Notes: a model not told the origin generated them from the sequence alone. A DNA stretch of 64,000 nucleotides from Hymenobacter busanensis (GCF_008727865.1 NZ_VTWU01000009.1:62001-126000); one strand, 5' to 3'. Positions 51,145-59,976 are shown, counted from the first letter of the stretch. Made by a program: numbers and translations.

Positions 51145-52410
51145 ATGCGTCTCCTTTTCTACTCCGTCCTAACGTCGGCGGCCTACTTGGTCGGCTGCGA
51201 AAGTCCCAAAACCGCTGCCGAGTCGACGGAAAACGGGGAAGGCAAAACAGTAAACTTGTCCCAAGCGGCCCATCAAGCCATGACTACACCCAAGGAACAG
51301 GCTGCCTACAACCCACGCACCCCGGCAGCGCAGACCAGCCCCAAACAGGAGCAACCTTACCGCCTACTGGGCGTCATCGACCCCGACATGAACAACACGG
51401 TGGCTTTTGCGCTGAAGGTGCCGCGCGATTGGGAAGTCAAGCAGTCCTTCAAGCGCAAATGGAACGGCGCCATTCCGAGTCCGCAGATCTATCTATCGTT
51501 TCGTTCGCCCGACGGCACCCAGCAGATAGAGTACCTGCCAGCTAACGAATACACGTACAGCGAGGGGCCGATGGCCGATAACATGCGGGCCCAGATGCAA
51601 AGCATGGGCATCCCCAACACCAACCCCGGCGAACTGCAGCCCCGGTCTGCGCTGGCCTACATCAAGCAAGTGCTGCTGCCTGAACTGGCCCAACGAGGAA
51701 TGCGCCTGCGTGACGTGGGCAACGAAACCGAGCTACCCGACCAGCCGGCCGCCAACCAAGTCGTCAAGTCCAGCGCCTACGTGGATGGAGTGCTGGCGAA
51801 CGGGCGCAAAGCCCGCGTGGAATGCCGCATGCAGCTGCAAACCGTGCGCAGCAACGGCGAAACCTATTACGCGTGGCAAGTGGTGCCCTCCATCACCCAA
51901 ACCAGCGGCGAGCTGGCGGCCAGCTACGCCCACACCAAAGCCGCGCAGGAGTCCATTACGATGAATCCCACGTGGCAGCAGCTGAACAACGACGTGGTGC
52001 AGCGCGGTATGAAGGCCAACAGCGACGCCAACGACCAAAACCTGGCCGACCAGCGCCGCTGGGCCGAGATTCAGCAGCGCGGGCACGACCAGCGCATGGC
52101 CGATATCCAGCGAAGTGGGGCCGCCAACACCGCCGCCTTCAACGACCGCATGAACCAGATGGACCAGCAACACAACGCCTACATGGACCGCTCGCGCAGC
52201 CAGGATCGGCAGCATGAATACGCGGTGGATGCCATTCGGGAAAAAGAAAAATACGCCGACCCTACCACCGGCGAGCGGGTGAAAGTAGACGCCGGCTACA
52301 ACCACGTATACACTGACCGTCAGGGTAATTACTACGGTAGCAACACCCCCGTGAAAGCCACCGACGTGAACTGGCAGGAGCTGCAGCGCGTGGCCCTGAA
52401 AGACTATTGA
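51145..52410 (+). CDS. Lipoprotein, unknown function
   Basis: The protein has 421 residues. The start at 51145 gives a lipoprotein signal ending SAAYLVGC. The sequence then has a long low-complexity segment (residues 20-70), a region with VAFALKVPRDWEVKQSF and SFRSPDGTQQIEYLPANEYTY, and a Gln/Asn/Met-rich helical segment (RRWAEIQQRGHDQRMADIQR, FNDRMNQMDQQHNAYMDRS), probably a coiled coil. It ends DADYGNHV-like GYNHVYTDRQGNYYGSN. It looks like an envelope protein with an extended coiled coil; no named family. The tRNA-His gene follows it. Confidence 0.6.
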   Translation: MRLLFYSVLTSAAYLVGCESPKTAAESTENGEGKTVNLSQAAHQAMTTPKEQAAYNPRTPAAQTSPKQEQPYRLLGVIDPDMNNTVAFALKVPRDWEVKQSFKRKWNGAIPSPQIYLSFRSPDGTQQIEYLPANEYTYSEGPMADNMRAQMQSMGIPNTNPGELQPRSALAYIKQVLLPELAQRGMRLRDVGNETELPDQPAANQVVKSSAYVDGVLANGRKARVECRMQLQTVRSNGETYYAWQVVPSITQTSGELAASYAHTKAAQESITMNPTWQQLNNDVVQRGMKANSDANDQNLADQRRWAEIQQRGHDQRMADIQRSGAANTAAFNDRMNQMDQQHNAYMDRSRSQDRQHEYAVDAIREKEKYADPTTGERVKVDAGYNHVYTDRQGNYYGSNTPVKATDVNWQELQRVALKDY

Positions 52411-52445
52411 GAGCGGCTTAACAGAGAGCCACGCGCAGATTTTTT

Positions 52446-52475
52446 TTGGAAGAACCCGCCGGCATCCTATCTTTG
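52446..52475 (+). promoter_or_regulatory. Promoter of tRNA-His
   Basis: TTG at 52446-52448, 19-base spacer, TATCTTTG at 52468-52475: full Bacteroidota consensus, 19 bases before the tRNA. Confidence 0.75.
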
Positions 52476-52493
52476 CGCCACTAAGCCCAACAC

Positions 52494-52568
<75 letters not shown>

Positions 52569-52574
52569 CTTTCG

Positions 52575-52608
52575 AAAGTCCCCGCAGCCCAGCTTCGGGG
52601 ATTTTTTT
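52575..52608 (+). terminator. Terminator after tRNA-His
   Basis: TCCCCG (52579-52584) pairs with CGGGGA (52596-52601), extended by A-T and G-T pairs, followed by a T run. Confidence 0.75.
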
Positions 52609-52668
52609 ATGTTGGGCCGGGTTTACCCATCACACTTTACCTTTTCACCGACTTCTTTTCCCGCGTCT

Positions 52669-53595
52669 ATGAGCTTGCTCGTCATTGGTTCCGTGGCCTT
52701 CGATGCCATCGAAACGCCGTTCGGCAAAACCGATAAAATCATCGGCGGTGCCGCCACCTTCGTTTCCCTGGCCGCGTCCTACTCCACCAAGCAGGTGAAG
52801 CTGGTAGCCGTAGTGGGCGACGATTTTCCGCAGAGCGACATCCTCACCCTGCAGGAGCATGGCATCGACACCGAAGGCCTGCAGATCAAGCAGGGCGAGA
52901 AGTCGTTTTTCTGGTCGGGCAAGTACAACACCGACCTGAACTCGCGCGAAACCTTGGTGACGGAGCTGAACGTGCTGGCCGATTTCGACCCCATCATCCC
53001 CGATGCCTACCAGGACTGCAAATACCTGATGCTGGGCAACCTCACCCCCCAGATTCAGCGCCTCGTCATTCAGCGCCTCGTCAACCGTCCCAAGCTCATC
53101 GTGATGGATACGATGAACTTCTGGATGGACATTGCCCTCGACGAGCTGCTGCAAACCATTCAGATGGTGGACGTGCTGAGCATCAACGACGAGGAAGCCC
53201 GCCAGCTCAGCGGTGAATACTCGCTCGTGAAGGCCGCCCGCAAGATTCTGGCCCTCGGGCCGAAGTTCCTCATCATCAAGAAAGGGGAGCACGGCGCCCT
53301 GCTGTTCCACAAGAAGCAGATTTTCTTCTGCCCGGCCCTGCCGCTGGAAGACGTGTTCGACCCCACCGGCGCCGGCGACACCTTCGCGGGCGGTTTCATC
53401 GGCCACATTGCCGCCACCGACGACATCAGCTTCGAGAACCTGAAGCGCGCCGTCATTCACGGTTCGGCCATGGCTTCGTTCTGCGTGGAGAAATTCGGCA
53501 CCGAGCGGTTGCTGAACTTGACCCAAGAGGAAATACAGGAGCGCGAGAAGCAGTTCGGCGACTTGGTGCGCGTGGAAGAAGTATTGGCTCAATAA
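52669..53595 (+). CDS. PfkB-family carbohydrate kinase
   Basis: The protein has 308 residues. PfkB kinases phosphorylate sugars or nucleosides. The N-terminal glycine motif KIIGGAATFVSLAASY is present and the C-terminal signature DVFDPTGAGDTFAGGFIGHIA carries the catalytic Asp of GAGD. Between them are VVGDDFPQSDIL and KKGEHGALLF. The substrate is not decided by sequence; similar Bacteroidota proteins are annotated only as sugar kinase. The ATG at 52669 is taken as start because it gives the normal first strand (SLLVIGSVAFDAIETPFG). It follows the tRNA terminator and precedes a disordered small protein gene. Confidence 0.88.
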   Translation: MSLLVIGSVAFDAIETPFGKTDKIIGGAATFVSLAASYSTKQVKLVAVVGDDFPQSDILTLQEHGIDTEGLQIKQGEKSFFWSGKYNTDLNSRETLVTELNVLADFDPIIPDAYQDCKYLMLGNLTPQIQRLVIQRLVNRPKLIVMDTMNFWMDIALDELLQTIQMVDVLSINDEEARQLSGEYSLVKAARKILALGPKFLIIKKGEHGALLFHKKQIFFCPALPLEDVFDPTGAGDTFAGGFIGHIAATDDISFENLKRAVIHGSAMASFCVEKFGTERLLNLTQEEIQEREKQFGDLVRVEEVLAQ

Positions 53596-53658
53596 GGCAA
53601 CCTCGCGGCCGGGCTTGGGGTAAAAGAGGTATTCGTTTTCCCTAAAACGCCCCAAGCC

Positions 53659-53949
53659 ATGTCACAGAGCCAAAGCAAGCATAATCATAACAAGAACGAA
53701 GAGCTGATTCCGGGTTCTAATCTGGAAAACAGCCAAGTTCCTTCCTCGAATAGCGGTGGCACCAAGGTGCAAAACGTAAGCCGCAACCACATTTCGGAAG
53801 AAGGCAACGAAACCCGCAACAACGCCGCCGGCGGCAACCAGAGCGAAATCCGCTCGAATGCCTCCAACAAGCCGCGCAGCAACCCGCAAGGCAACCGCCC
53901 GATGTCGGTAGACGGCAGCCAGAAAGGCCCCGGCCGCAAAGCCGACTAG
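53659..53949 (+). CDS. Small disordered Asn/Ser-rich protein
   Basis: The protein has 96 residues with no hydrophobic segment. It is rich in Asn, Ser, Gly and Gln throughout (SQSQSKHNHNKNEE, NETRNNAAGGNQSEI, KPRSNPQGNRPMS) and is therefore predicted to be disordered. Coding is supported by the start codon, the fit of the frame up to a strong terminator and the lack of stops, but the composition could mislead. No family recognised. It follows the PfkB gene by 63 bases and is probably on its transcript. Hydrophilic disordered proteins may protect against drying, but this is speculation. Confidence 0.55.
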   Translation: MSQSQSKHNHNKNEELIPGSNLENSQVPSSNSGGTKVQNVSRNHISEEGNETRNNAAGGNQSEIRSNASNKPRSNPQGNRPMSVDGSQKGPGRKAD

Positions 53950-53963
53950 TCGCTTCAACCAAT

Positions 53964-54004
53964 AGAAAAAGCCCCGCCAGATTCGTCTAGCGGGGCTTTT
54001 TTTA
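53964..54004. terminator. Bidirectional terminator
   Basis: AAAAAGCCCCGC (53966-53977) pairs with GCGGGGCTTTTT (53990-54001), with T runs on both strands between convergent genes. Confidence 0.8.
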
Positions 54005-54016
54005 TTGCATATAAGC

Positions 54017-54838
54017 CTAATCGGGCAATACCAAGCGCATGACGCGGGTATCCACGTCGCCGTTGTGGAAAAAGTCTTGCTCGAAGAGAATGGTGTGGTT
54101 GTTTAGCCAGCGCGGCTGGCTGACGCCCCACTCGGCTTGCCGCTCCCAAATAAGGTGGGGCCGGCCAGCATCTACGCGCCACACTTGCAGGCCGCTGGGC
54201 TCGAAGTGCGACAACACATCGGACGAGCCGCACACAAAGTAGCGACCGTTGGGCGCCACCGAGGGCGGGCTCCAGATAACCGTTTGGCGGCCGCTGGCCT
54301 GGTCGACGAGCAGGTAGTAGCCACCTTCGTAGAGATGCACCGCCACGAGCCAGCTTTTGATGCCGGGCAATGTGGCTACGTATTCGTAAAAAATGTTCTC
54401 CTCGCTTTCCTCGGGGTTGTTGACGAGGCGCACCGTTTTGCCGTTGGTGCAGCGCAGGTGCAGCGCCAGCCCGTTGCGCTTCACCTGCTGGCCCGCGGCC
54501 CGCAGGTGGCGGCGTTCTTCGGCTTCGGGGTCGAGTTCGTCGCCTTCGTCGGCGGCTTCGTTCAGCAGCCAGGGCTGGAGTGGCAGCCGCTCGTACAGCT
54601 CACGACTAGCCGGGTACAGCTTCAGCACCTGCTCGCCCACAACGAGAGTATCGAAACGGGACAAGCGGTAAATAGGCGGCGGAACCGGGCGTTTGGGGCC
54701 GCCAGCCGTGCCGGGGCGCGGTGGGGCCGTGCGGGGTACGCTACCGGGCCGGGCACGTTCTCCCGGCTGCATTCGCAGTGAGCAGGCAGTCAGCAAGCAC
54801 AAGCCCAACAGAGCCGGCAGCGGACGAAGCGGGAACAT
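54017..54838 (-). CDS. Lipoprotein, unknown function
   Basis: The protein has 273 residues. Lipoprotein signal ends GLCLLTAC (Cys at about residue 19); a Pro/Arg/Gly-rich linker follows to about residue 55. The rest is mixed strand/helix with IYRLSRFDTLVVGEQVLKLYP, GLALHLRCTNGKTVRLVNNP, ENIFYEYVATLPGIKSW and SWLVAVHLYEGGYYLLVD; the SPPSVAPNGRYFVCGSSD segment resembles one blade of a beta-propeller. No named family. It starts about 40 bases after the end of the M61 peptidase gene and is probably cotranscribed with it. Confidence 0.6.
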   Translation of the reverse strand: MFPLRPLPALLGLCLLTACSLRMQPGERARPGSVPRTAPPRPGTAGGPKRPVPPPIYRLSRFDTLVVGEQVLKLYPASRELYERLPLQPWLLNEAADEGDELDPEAEERRHLRAAGQQVKRNGLALHLRCTNGKTVRLVNNPEESEENIFYEYVATLPGIKSWLVAVHLYEGGYYLLVDQASGRQTVIWSPPSVAPNGRYFVCGSSDVLSHFEPSGLQVWRVDAGRPHLIWERQAEWGVSQPRWLNNHTILFEQDFFHNGDVDTRVMRLVLPD

Positions 54839-54881
54839 AGCGTGGCGGAAAAGGGCAGGGAAGAAGAGGCGGGGCGGCGGG

Positions 54882-56612
54882 TTAGAACGACTGGTTTAGC
54901 CACTGGCGGAAGCTGGCCTGCTGAGCCAAGGTGGCCTCGGGTAGCTTGTCGACGGTGATTTTGCTCCAGAAGCGGCTGGTGCTTTCGGCGTGCAGCGTCA
55001 CGGTCGTCAGGCGGTCTTGCCGAAACACGGTCAGTTCGTAGCTCGGCTGGCGGGTGCCCAGCAGCACTTGCAGGTTCATGTCCACGCGGCGGCCGTTCAC
55101 GGCCACTACTTGGTCATCAACAGTCAGAGCACGGGCGGCGGGCGAGTCGGGGTAGATATCGGTGACTTCGGTCCGTTCGTTCTTGACGACGGTGCGGAAC
55201 CCAAACAAACCTTCCGAGGCCGACTGGTTTTCCTGCACCATGAGCGCGCAGCCCACAAAGTTCAGGGCCTCATCGAGCGGCGTTTCCAGCTCGGCCGTGC
55301 CGTAGATGTGCTGCTCGAAGTACCAACTCATATCCTGGCCAGCCACCTCGGTCACGATGCGGCGGTAGTCGTCTTCGGTGTAGCCGATGCCGGGCTGGCC
55401 GAACTCGGTCCAGAGGCGGCGCATCACGTCATCGAGGCTGCGTTGGTGGCTATGCACGCGGCGGATATGCAAATCGAGCAGCAACGCGGCCAAGGCGCCT
55501 TTGTGGTACACGGACACCTTGCGGTCGGGCACGCCGGGCTTGTAGCCGTCGAGCCAGAGGTCCATCGACGCATCGGCAACCGAGAGATTGTAGCGGCCGT
55601 GGTCGTCGTAGTGCTTGCGCAGCACCGTGTTGAGTTCGTCGAAATACTGCTCGGCGGTGCGCACATTGGCGCGGGCCAGCAGGTATTCGCCGTAGTAGGT
55701 GGTAATGCCCTCGGCTACGAAACACGTGCGGAAATAATTCTCGCGGGTGTAGTCGTAGGGCATCATTTCGGCGGGCCGAATGGTCTTGATGTTCCAGCAA
55801 TGAAACAGCTCGTGGCAGCTCACGCCCAAAAATTCCTTGTATAGCCCCTCCGTCATCAGCAGTGCCGCGGGCCCGAGCACAATTACCGTGGAAGTGAGGT
55901 GCTCCACGCCGTGGTAGTGCTTATAGGGCAGCATCTGGTTCAGGAAGTGGAATTCCCGCGCCGGAAACGCGCCGAACAACCGCAACTGCTCTTCGGTAAA
56001 GTCTTTGAAGTCGCGCAGAATCACGTCCCATTTGGGCTGAAGCTCGCCCTGCATCCACACGTGGAAGGGCAGGCCGCCGGCCTCGTACTGCGCGTGGTGC
56101 AGCGTGGGCGAAGCAATCAGTGGCGAATCCACCAGTTCATCGAACGAAGCGGCCTGGAGTACATTGGGCGCCGACTGCTGCATGCCGCAGGCCACTTGCC
56201 AGCCATCGGGCAGGGCCAGCGTGAGCGAGCAGGGCTCGGTACGGCGGCCTTCGGCGTACATCAAGCACTGAATGCCGTTCAGATACAGCTGGGTTTCGTC
56301 GAGCCACGAGCCGCCGGCGTCCATCTGGTGGGCGTAGAAATTGTACTGCACCCGCACCGTACGGCCCACCGACTCCAACACCTGCCACCGGTCTTTGGTC
56401 AGCTTCTGCAGGCGCAAGGGCTGCTCGGTGGTAGCGTCAAACGCCTCTACGCGCTGAATTTTCTGCCCGAAGTTCTGCAACTCGTAGCGGCCGGGGCGCC
56501 AAGCGGGCAGCTGCAATTCGAGCGGTGCGGCCTCGGCAGGCACATCCAGCTGCATTTGCACTTGCAGGTAGAACGTGAGCGGATTTTGGAAGGAAACGTA
56601 GTAGTGAATCAT
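54882..56612 (-). CDS. M61-family metallopeptidase (glycyl aminopeptidase type) with PDZ domain
   Basis: The protein has 576 residues. It has no obvious signal peptide. The N-terminal domain (MIHYYVSFQNPLTFYLQ to about 170) matches the M61 N-terminal domain. The zinc site is HELFHCWN with His267, Glu268 and His271; the third ligand (Glu) probably lies in CFVAEGITTYYGEYLL. A PDZ-like domain follows at about 470-560 (FRTVVKNERTEVTDIYPDSPA, VVAVNGRRVDMN). M61 enzymes hydrolyse peptides with an N-terminal glycine. The ATG at 56612 is preferred over 56621. A -7 box lies 28 bases upstream. Confidence 0.9.
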   Translation of the reverse strand: MIHYYVSFQNPLTFYLQVQMQLDVPAEAAPLELQLPAWRPGRYELQNFGQKIQRVEAFDATTEQPLRLQKLTKDRWQVLESVGRTVRVQYNFYAHQMDAGGSWLDETQLYLNGIQCLMYAEGRRTEPCSLTLALPDGWQVACGMQQSAPNVLQAASFDELVDSPLIASPTLHHAQYEAGGLPFHVWMQGELQPKWDVILRDFKDFTEEQLRLFGAFPAREFHFLNQMLPYKHYHGVEHLTSTVIVLGPAALLMTEGLYKEFLGVSCHELFHCWNIKTIRPAEMMPYDYTRENYFRTCFVAEGITTYYGEYLLARANVRTAEQYFDELNTVLRKHYDDHGRYNLSVADASMDLWLDGYKPGVPDRKVSVYHKGALAALLLDLHIRRVHSHQRSLDDVMRRLWTEFGQPGIGYTEDDYRRIVTEVAGQDMSWYFEQHIYGTAELETPLDEALNFVGCALMVQENQSASEGLFGFRTVVKNERTEVTDIYPDSPAARALTVDDQVVAVNGRRVDMNLQVLLGTRQPSYELTVFRQDRLTTVTLHAESTSRFWSKITVDKLPEATLAQQASFRQWLNQSF

Positions 56613-56639
56613 GGGCAGCACCGGGCTCGAAACGCCCTA

Positions 56640-56647
56640 CAAAGCTA
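56640..56647 (-). promoter_or_regulatory. -7 box of the M61 peptidase gene
   Basis: Minus strand TAGCTTTG, 27 bases before ATG 56612; no clear TTG at -33. Confidence 0.5.
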
Positions 56648-56720
56648 CGGCGAAACGGGCCCTCTCGGGTGTCCGGCGACTGGCATTTAGCAACTTTCTT
56701 AGGCCCTGACTTTTCGGGGC

Positions 56721-56751
56721 TTGCCTTTGCCAGCATAAGTCCTTACCTTTG
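56721..56751 (+). promoter_or_regulatory. Promoter of rpmH-rnpA
   Basis: TTG at 56721-56723, 20-base spacer, TACCTTTG at 56744-56751: full consensus, 26 bases before rpmH. Confidence 0.7.
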
Positions 56752-56777
56752 CCGGCCTTACCTAACCGTGTCTCGTC

Positions 56778-56936
56778 ATGAAAAGAACGTTTCAGCCTTC
56801 GCAACGCAAGCGCCGCAACAAGCACGGCTTCCGTCTGCGCATGGAAACCGCCAACGGCCGCCGCACCCTGGCTGCCCGTCGTAAGAAAGGCCGCAAGCGC
56901 CTGACCGTATCCGACGAAGGTCGTCACAAGCGCTAA
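56778..56936 (+). CDS. rpmH: 50S ribosomal protein L34
   Basis: The gene encodes 52 residues, [20 protein letters not shown] onward, with the basic helix and Gly-rich turn typical of L34 and ending [12 protein letters not shown]34 is a component of the large ribosomal subunit. It is followed by rnpA with the conserved order rpmH-rnpA found in most bacteria. The start codon is fixed by the family's invariant MKRTFQPS. The C-terminal SDEGRHKR extends a few residues beyond the shortest family members, which is normal in Bacteroidota. Confidence 0.97.
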   Translation: MKRTFQPSQRKRRNKHGFRLRMETANGRRTLAARRKKGRKRLTVSDEGRHKR

Positions 56937-56976
56937 GCCGCTGACGGCCGTTGCCGCTTCGCCCCAGCTGAACGAG

Positions 56977-57408
56977 ATGACGCCGGGCGCGCGCTCCTAC
57001 GCATTTCCGAAAGAAGAACACTTGTGCCGCAAGAAGCTCATCGACGAGCTGTTCGGCCAGGGTTCTTCTTTTGGTTTATACCCCTTGCGCCTTGTATGGC
57101 GCCCAGCCCCGGCACCCACCACCGCGCCGCCGCAGGTGCTGGTGAGCGTGTCGAAGCGCAACTTCAAGCGCGCCGTCGACCGCAACTACCTCAAGCGCCT
57201 CCTGCGCGAAGCGTATCGATTGAATAAATACCGGCTTCTGGAGGTGGCTGGTGGGCACAGGGTGGGGCAGTTGGCCATTATCTACACCGGCAAGGAAAAA
57301 AAGCCTTTCGCCGTCGTTGAGAATAAATTAATTTCAGGGCTGGAGCGTTTGTTACGCGCCACCGAGCCAGGAGCTGCGTCGCCTAGCGCAACTTCCCCAA
57401 CGGCTTAA
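56977..57408 (+). CDS. rnpA: Ribonuclease P protein component
   Basis: The protein has 143 residues. RnpA binds RNase P RNA and helps cleave the 5' leader of pre-tRNAs. The family's central motif is present as SKRNFKRAVDRNYLKRLLRE, where RN and KRLxRE are the RNA-binding residues; the usual RNRxKR spacing is kept with D-R-N-Y-L-K-R. The N-terminal region (SYAFPKEEHLCRKKLIDEL) includes the RL/F pattern with which the family begins. The C-terminus is Ala/Ser/Thr-rich. It lies 40 bases after rpmH and 29 bases before the S41 peptidase gene, forming a probable three-gene unit. Confidence 0.93.
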   Translation: MTPGARSYAFPKEEHLCRKKLIDELFGQGSSFGLYPLRLVWRPAPAPTTAPPQVLVSVSKRNFKRAVDRNYLKRLLREAYRLNKYRLLEVAGGHRVGQLAIIYTGKEKKPFAVVENKLISGLERLLRATEPGAASPSATSPTA

Positions 57409-57437
57409 GCGTCTGTCTTTATACAGCTGCCTGCCCT

Positions 57438-59144
57438 ATGAACGTTCGCAAATCTACCCTCGGCCTTGCCGCCGGAGCTGCCCTGCTGTTTTCCTTCAAA
57501 ACGGTTTCGACCGACAGCGAGCGGTACTTCGAAATTGCCAAGAACCTCGACATCTTCGCCACACTCTTTAAGGAAGTCAACACGTATTACGTGGACGACG
57601 TGACGCCTTCGAAGATGGTGAAAACGGGCATCGACGCGATGCTCAAGTCCTTGGACCCCTACACCAACTACATTCCGGAGGACGACATCGAGGACTTCCG
57701 CACCATGACGACCGGGCAATACGGCGGCATTGGCGCGGTGGTAGTGAAGCGTAGTGGCAAAACGGTGGTGCAAACCGCCTACGAAGGTTATCCGGCCCAG
57801 AAAGCCGGCTTGCTGCCCGGCGACGAAATTCTCTCCATCAACGGCGTGAGCCTGGAGAAGAAGAACAACTCCGATATCAGCAAGCTGCTGAAGGGCCAGG
57901 CCAACTCCACCGTGAAGCTCATGGTGACGCGCTACGGCCAGGACGCGCCGGTGGAAATCGACATCCTGCGCGACAAGATTCAGGTAGACAACGTGCCCTA
58001 TTACGGCATGCTCACCTCGGATATCGGTTACTTCCAGCTGTCGGGCTTCACCGTGGACGCTTCGCGCGAGGTACGCAACGCCGTGACCAAGCTCAAGGAA
58101 CAGGGCGCCAAGAAAATCGTGTTCGACTTGCGCGACAACCCCGGTGGTTTGCTCAACGAATCGGTGAACATCTCGAACCTGTTTGTCGACAAGGGCCTCG
58201 ACATTGTGAGTACCAAGGGCAAGGTGACGGAGTGGAACAAGACCTACAAAGCCTTGGACGCTCCGCTCGATACCCAGATTCCCTTGGTCATCATTACCAG
58301 CAACCGTTCGGCTTCGGCTTCTGAAATTGTGACGGGCGTGCTGCAGGACTACGACCGCGCCGTGGTGGTGGGCGAGCGGACCTTCGGCAAGGGCTTGGTG
58401 CAGGCCACGCGCCCGCTCAGCTACAACTCGCAGCTGAAGGTGACTACCGCCAAGTACTACATTCCGAGCGGCCGCTGCATTCAGGAAATCGACTACGCCC
58501 ACCGTGCCGACGACGGTACGCTGGGCAAAGTGCCCGACTCGCTGCGCACGGCATTCAAAACCCAAGCCGGTCGCACCGTGTACGACGGTGGCGGCGTGGC
58601 ACCCGACGTGGAGGTGCAGGACAAGGAAATTGCCGACATCACCCGGATTCTGCTCCAAAAGAACTACATCTTCGACTACGCCACCCGTTTCCGGGCGGAA
58701 CACCCCACCATTGCTTCGGCCCGCGATTTTCAGCTCGCCGACGCCGACTACCAGAAGTTTGTGCAATACCTGCAAGGTAAGGACATCAACTACTCCACGC
58801 CCGCCGAAAAGGCCTTGGCTAGCCTCACCACCCAAACCAAGGACGAGAAGCACTACGACGACGTGAAGGCCGAGCTGGAAAGCATCCGCCGGAAAGTGAC
58901 GACTAACAAAAGCAACGACCTGACCCGCTTCAAACCCGAAATCAAGGAGTTGCTGGAGCAGGAAATCGTGTCGCGCTACTACTTTCAGAAGGGCAGCATC
59001 GAAGCCTCCTTCGACGACGACCCCAACATCCTGGCATCCATCCAGGTGCTCAACGACCAGCCCCGCTACGCCTCACTGCTGAAGCCCGGCGGCAAATCGG
59101 CCAGTGCCATGAAAGGTGCCGGCACGGCCAGCAACAAGCAGTAA
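57438..59144 (+). CDS. S41-family C-terminal processing peptidase
   Basis: The protein has 568 residues. The N-terminus (MNVRKSTLGLAAGAALLF) is a signal peptide or anchor, so it acts in the periplasm. The PDZ domain (about 100-175, GIGAVVVKRSGKTVVQTAYEG, LLPGDEILSINGVSL) precedes the protease domain with GYFQLSGFTVDA, KIVFDLRDNPGG, the catalytic Ser293 in NRSASASEIV and Lys318 in TFGKGLVQ. These match the Ser-Lys dyad of CtpA/Tsp peptidases, which trim proteins from their C-terminus. A C-terminal region of about 180 residues, typical of Bacteroidota members, follows. A terminator at 59167 ends the rpmH-rnpA-ctp unit. Confidence 0.93.
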   Translation: MNVRKSTLGLAAGAALLFSFKTVSTDSERYFEIAKNLDIFATLFKEVNTYYVDDVTPSKMVKTGIDAMLKSLDPYTNYIPEDDIEDFRTMTTGQYGGIGAVVVKRSGKTVVQTAYEGYPAQKAGLLPGDEILSINGVSLEKKNNSDISKLLKGQANSTVKLMVTRYGQDAPVEIDILRDKIQVDNVPYYGMLTSDIGYFQLSGFTVDASREVRNAVTKLKEQGAKKIVFDLRDNPGGLLNESVNISNLFVDKGLDIVSTKGKVTEWNKTYKALDAPLDTQIPLVIITSNRSASASEIVTGVLQDYDRAVVVGERTFGKGLVQATRPLSYNSQLKVTTAKYYIPSGRCIQEIDYAHRADDGTLGKVPDSLRTAFKTQAGRTVYDGGGVAPDVEVQDKEIADITRILLQKNYIFDYATRFRAEHPTIASARDFQLADADYQKFVQYLQGKDINYSTPAEKALASLTTQTKDEKHYDDVKAELESIRRKVTTNKSNDLTRFKPEIKELLEQEIVSRYYFQKGSIEASFDDDPNILASIQVLNDQPRYASLLKPGGKSASAMKGAGTASNKQ

Positions 59145-59166
59145 GGCCTCCTCTATCTTTGCTTAC

Positions 59167-59200
59167 AGAAAGCAGACTCAAATTTGGGTCTGCTTTTTTG
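59167..59200 (+). terminator. Terminator after the S41 peptidase gene
   Basis: AAAGCAGAC (59169-59177) pairs with GTCTGCTTT (59188-59196), followed by TTTTG. Confidence 0.8.
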
Positions 59201-59286
59201 TTAACCAACGTCTACTATTACTCTATGTATACGCTCAAAGCCCTAAGCTGGCTGGTTTTGTCTACGCTATTCTAAGCGGGTTGCTC

Positions 59287-59745
59287 ATGAACACGAACGT
59301 CAGCGGCAACCCAATGCTGACAGCAGCACTGTATTCGATTGGAATAATTCTGTACTTGGGCTGGTTCGTCGTATTAGGGCAAACATTGGCCAAGTTTCTC
59401 CCGCGGCAGGCCAACTACAGCCTCAATTGGTTTTTGATAGATGTGTTTATCGTGTTGGCTGCATTCTGTGCTGTCGCTATTCTGACGGATAATCATTCTT
59501 ATCAAGCAGAAGGACTAGCCGCCATACCAGTATTCTATCTGTTCTTTGCAGTCGGGCACGTATTCTGGTTTCCGGCCGTGACACTGGTAGCCATCGAAAA
59601 GCAGCGTAAACCTGAGTTTGGGTTTTACTTCGGTACCCTGCTTCTTATGCTGTTCTGGCCGATTGGCGTCTGGTTCATCCAGCCGCGCCTCAACCGCATC
59701 TACGCCGCCATTCAAGCCGACACCTTCGATTACCCTCGCCCTTGA
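59287..59745 (+). CDS. Membrane protein, apparent N-terminal frameshift
   Basis: From ATG 59287 the protein has 152 residues with four hydrophobic segments (MLTAALYSIGIILYLGWFVVLG, WFLIDVFIVLAAFCAVAIL, IPVFYLFFAVGHVFWFPAVTL, YFGTLLLMLFWPIGVWFI), and ends YPRP. It is unnamed. Just upstream, ATG 59225 opens a different frame, MYTLKALSWLVLSTLF then stop. Adding one T to the TTTT run at 59256-59259 joins the two into a continuous protein with a hydrophobic segment across the junction. A frameshift mutation or read error is therefore likely; the true gene probably starts at 59225. Confidence in coding is good; the start is uncertain. Confidence 0.6.
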   Translation: MNTNVSGNPMLTAALYSIGIILYLGWFVVLGQTLAKFLPRQANYSLNWFLIDVFIVLAAFCAVAILTDNHSYQAEGLAAIPVFYLFFAVGHVFWFPAVTLVAIEKQRKPEFGFYFGTLLLMLFWPIGVWFIQPRLNRIYAAIQADTFDYPRP

Positions 59746-59805
59746 ATCGCTTTTGTCCGTTTGCTCGATAACCCAAGGAGCTACGGGCTTGTTTCAAAAG
59801 TCTGC

Positions 59806-59976
59806 ATGGAAAACCTTCGCCACCGCATTATCACCAACCCGCGCCAGTGCGGCAGGCGCCCGTGCATCCGCGGCAAGCGCATCCGGGTGGTCGATGTACT
59901 AAACCTCCTAGCCGCTGGCCTCAGCCCGGAGCAGGTGTTGGCGGAAATGCCCGACTTGGAGCCGTTGGATATTTAG
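59806..59976 (+). pseudogene. DUF433 protein truncated by a nonsense codon
   Basis: The frame from ATG 59806 codes for MENLRHRIITNPRQCGRRPC, IRGKRIRVVDVLNLLAAGLS and PEQVLAEMPDLEPLDI and ends at TAG. This is a DUF433 protein: ITNP, CIRGKRIRVxDVLxLLAAG and PxLxPxDI are the family's landmarks. Members then continue as DIQAALxYA, and here the bases after the stop read AALQYAV in the same frame, so TAG stands where CAG (Gln) is expected. DUF433 proteins often act as antitoxin-like partners of PIN-type proteins. The following gene is not a PIN protein. Truncation loses the last helix. Confidence 0.7.

Noticed and set aside
57405-58853. Long open frame opposite the S41 peptidase
   Set aside because: Antisense to a gene with intact catalytic motifs; no family-like sequence, so treated as a shadow.
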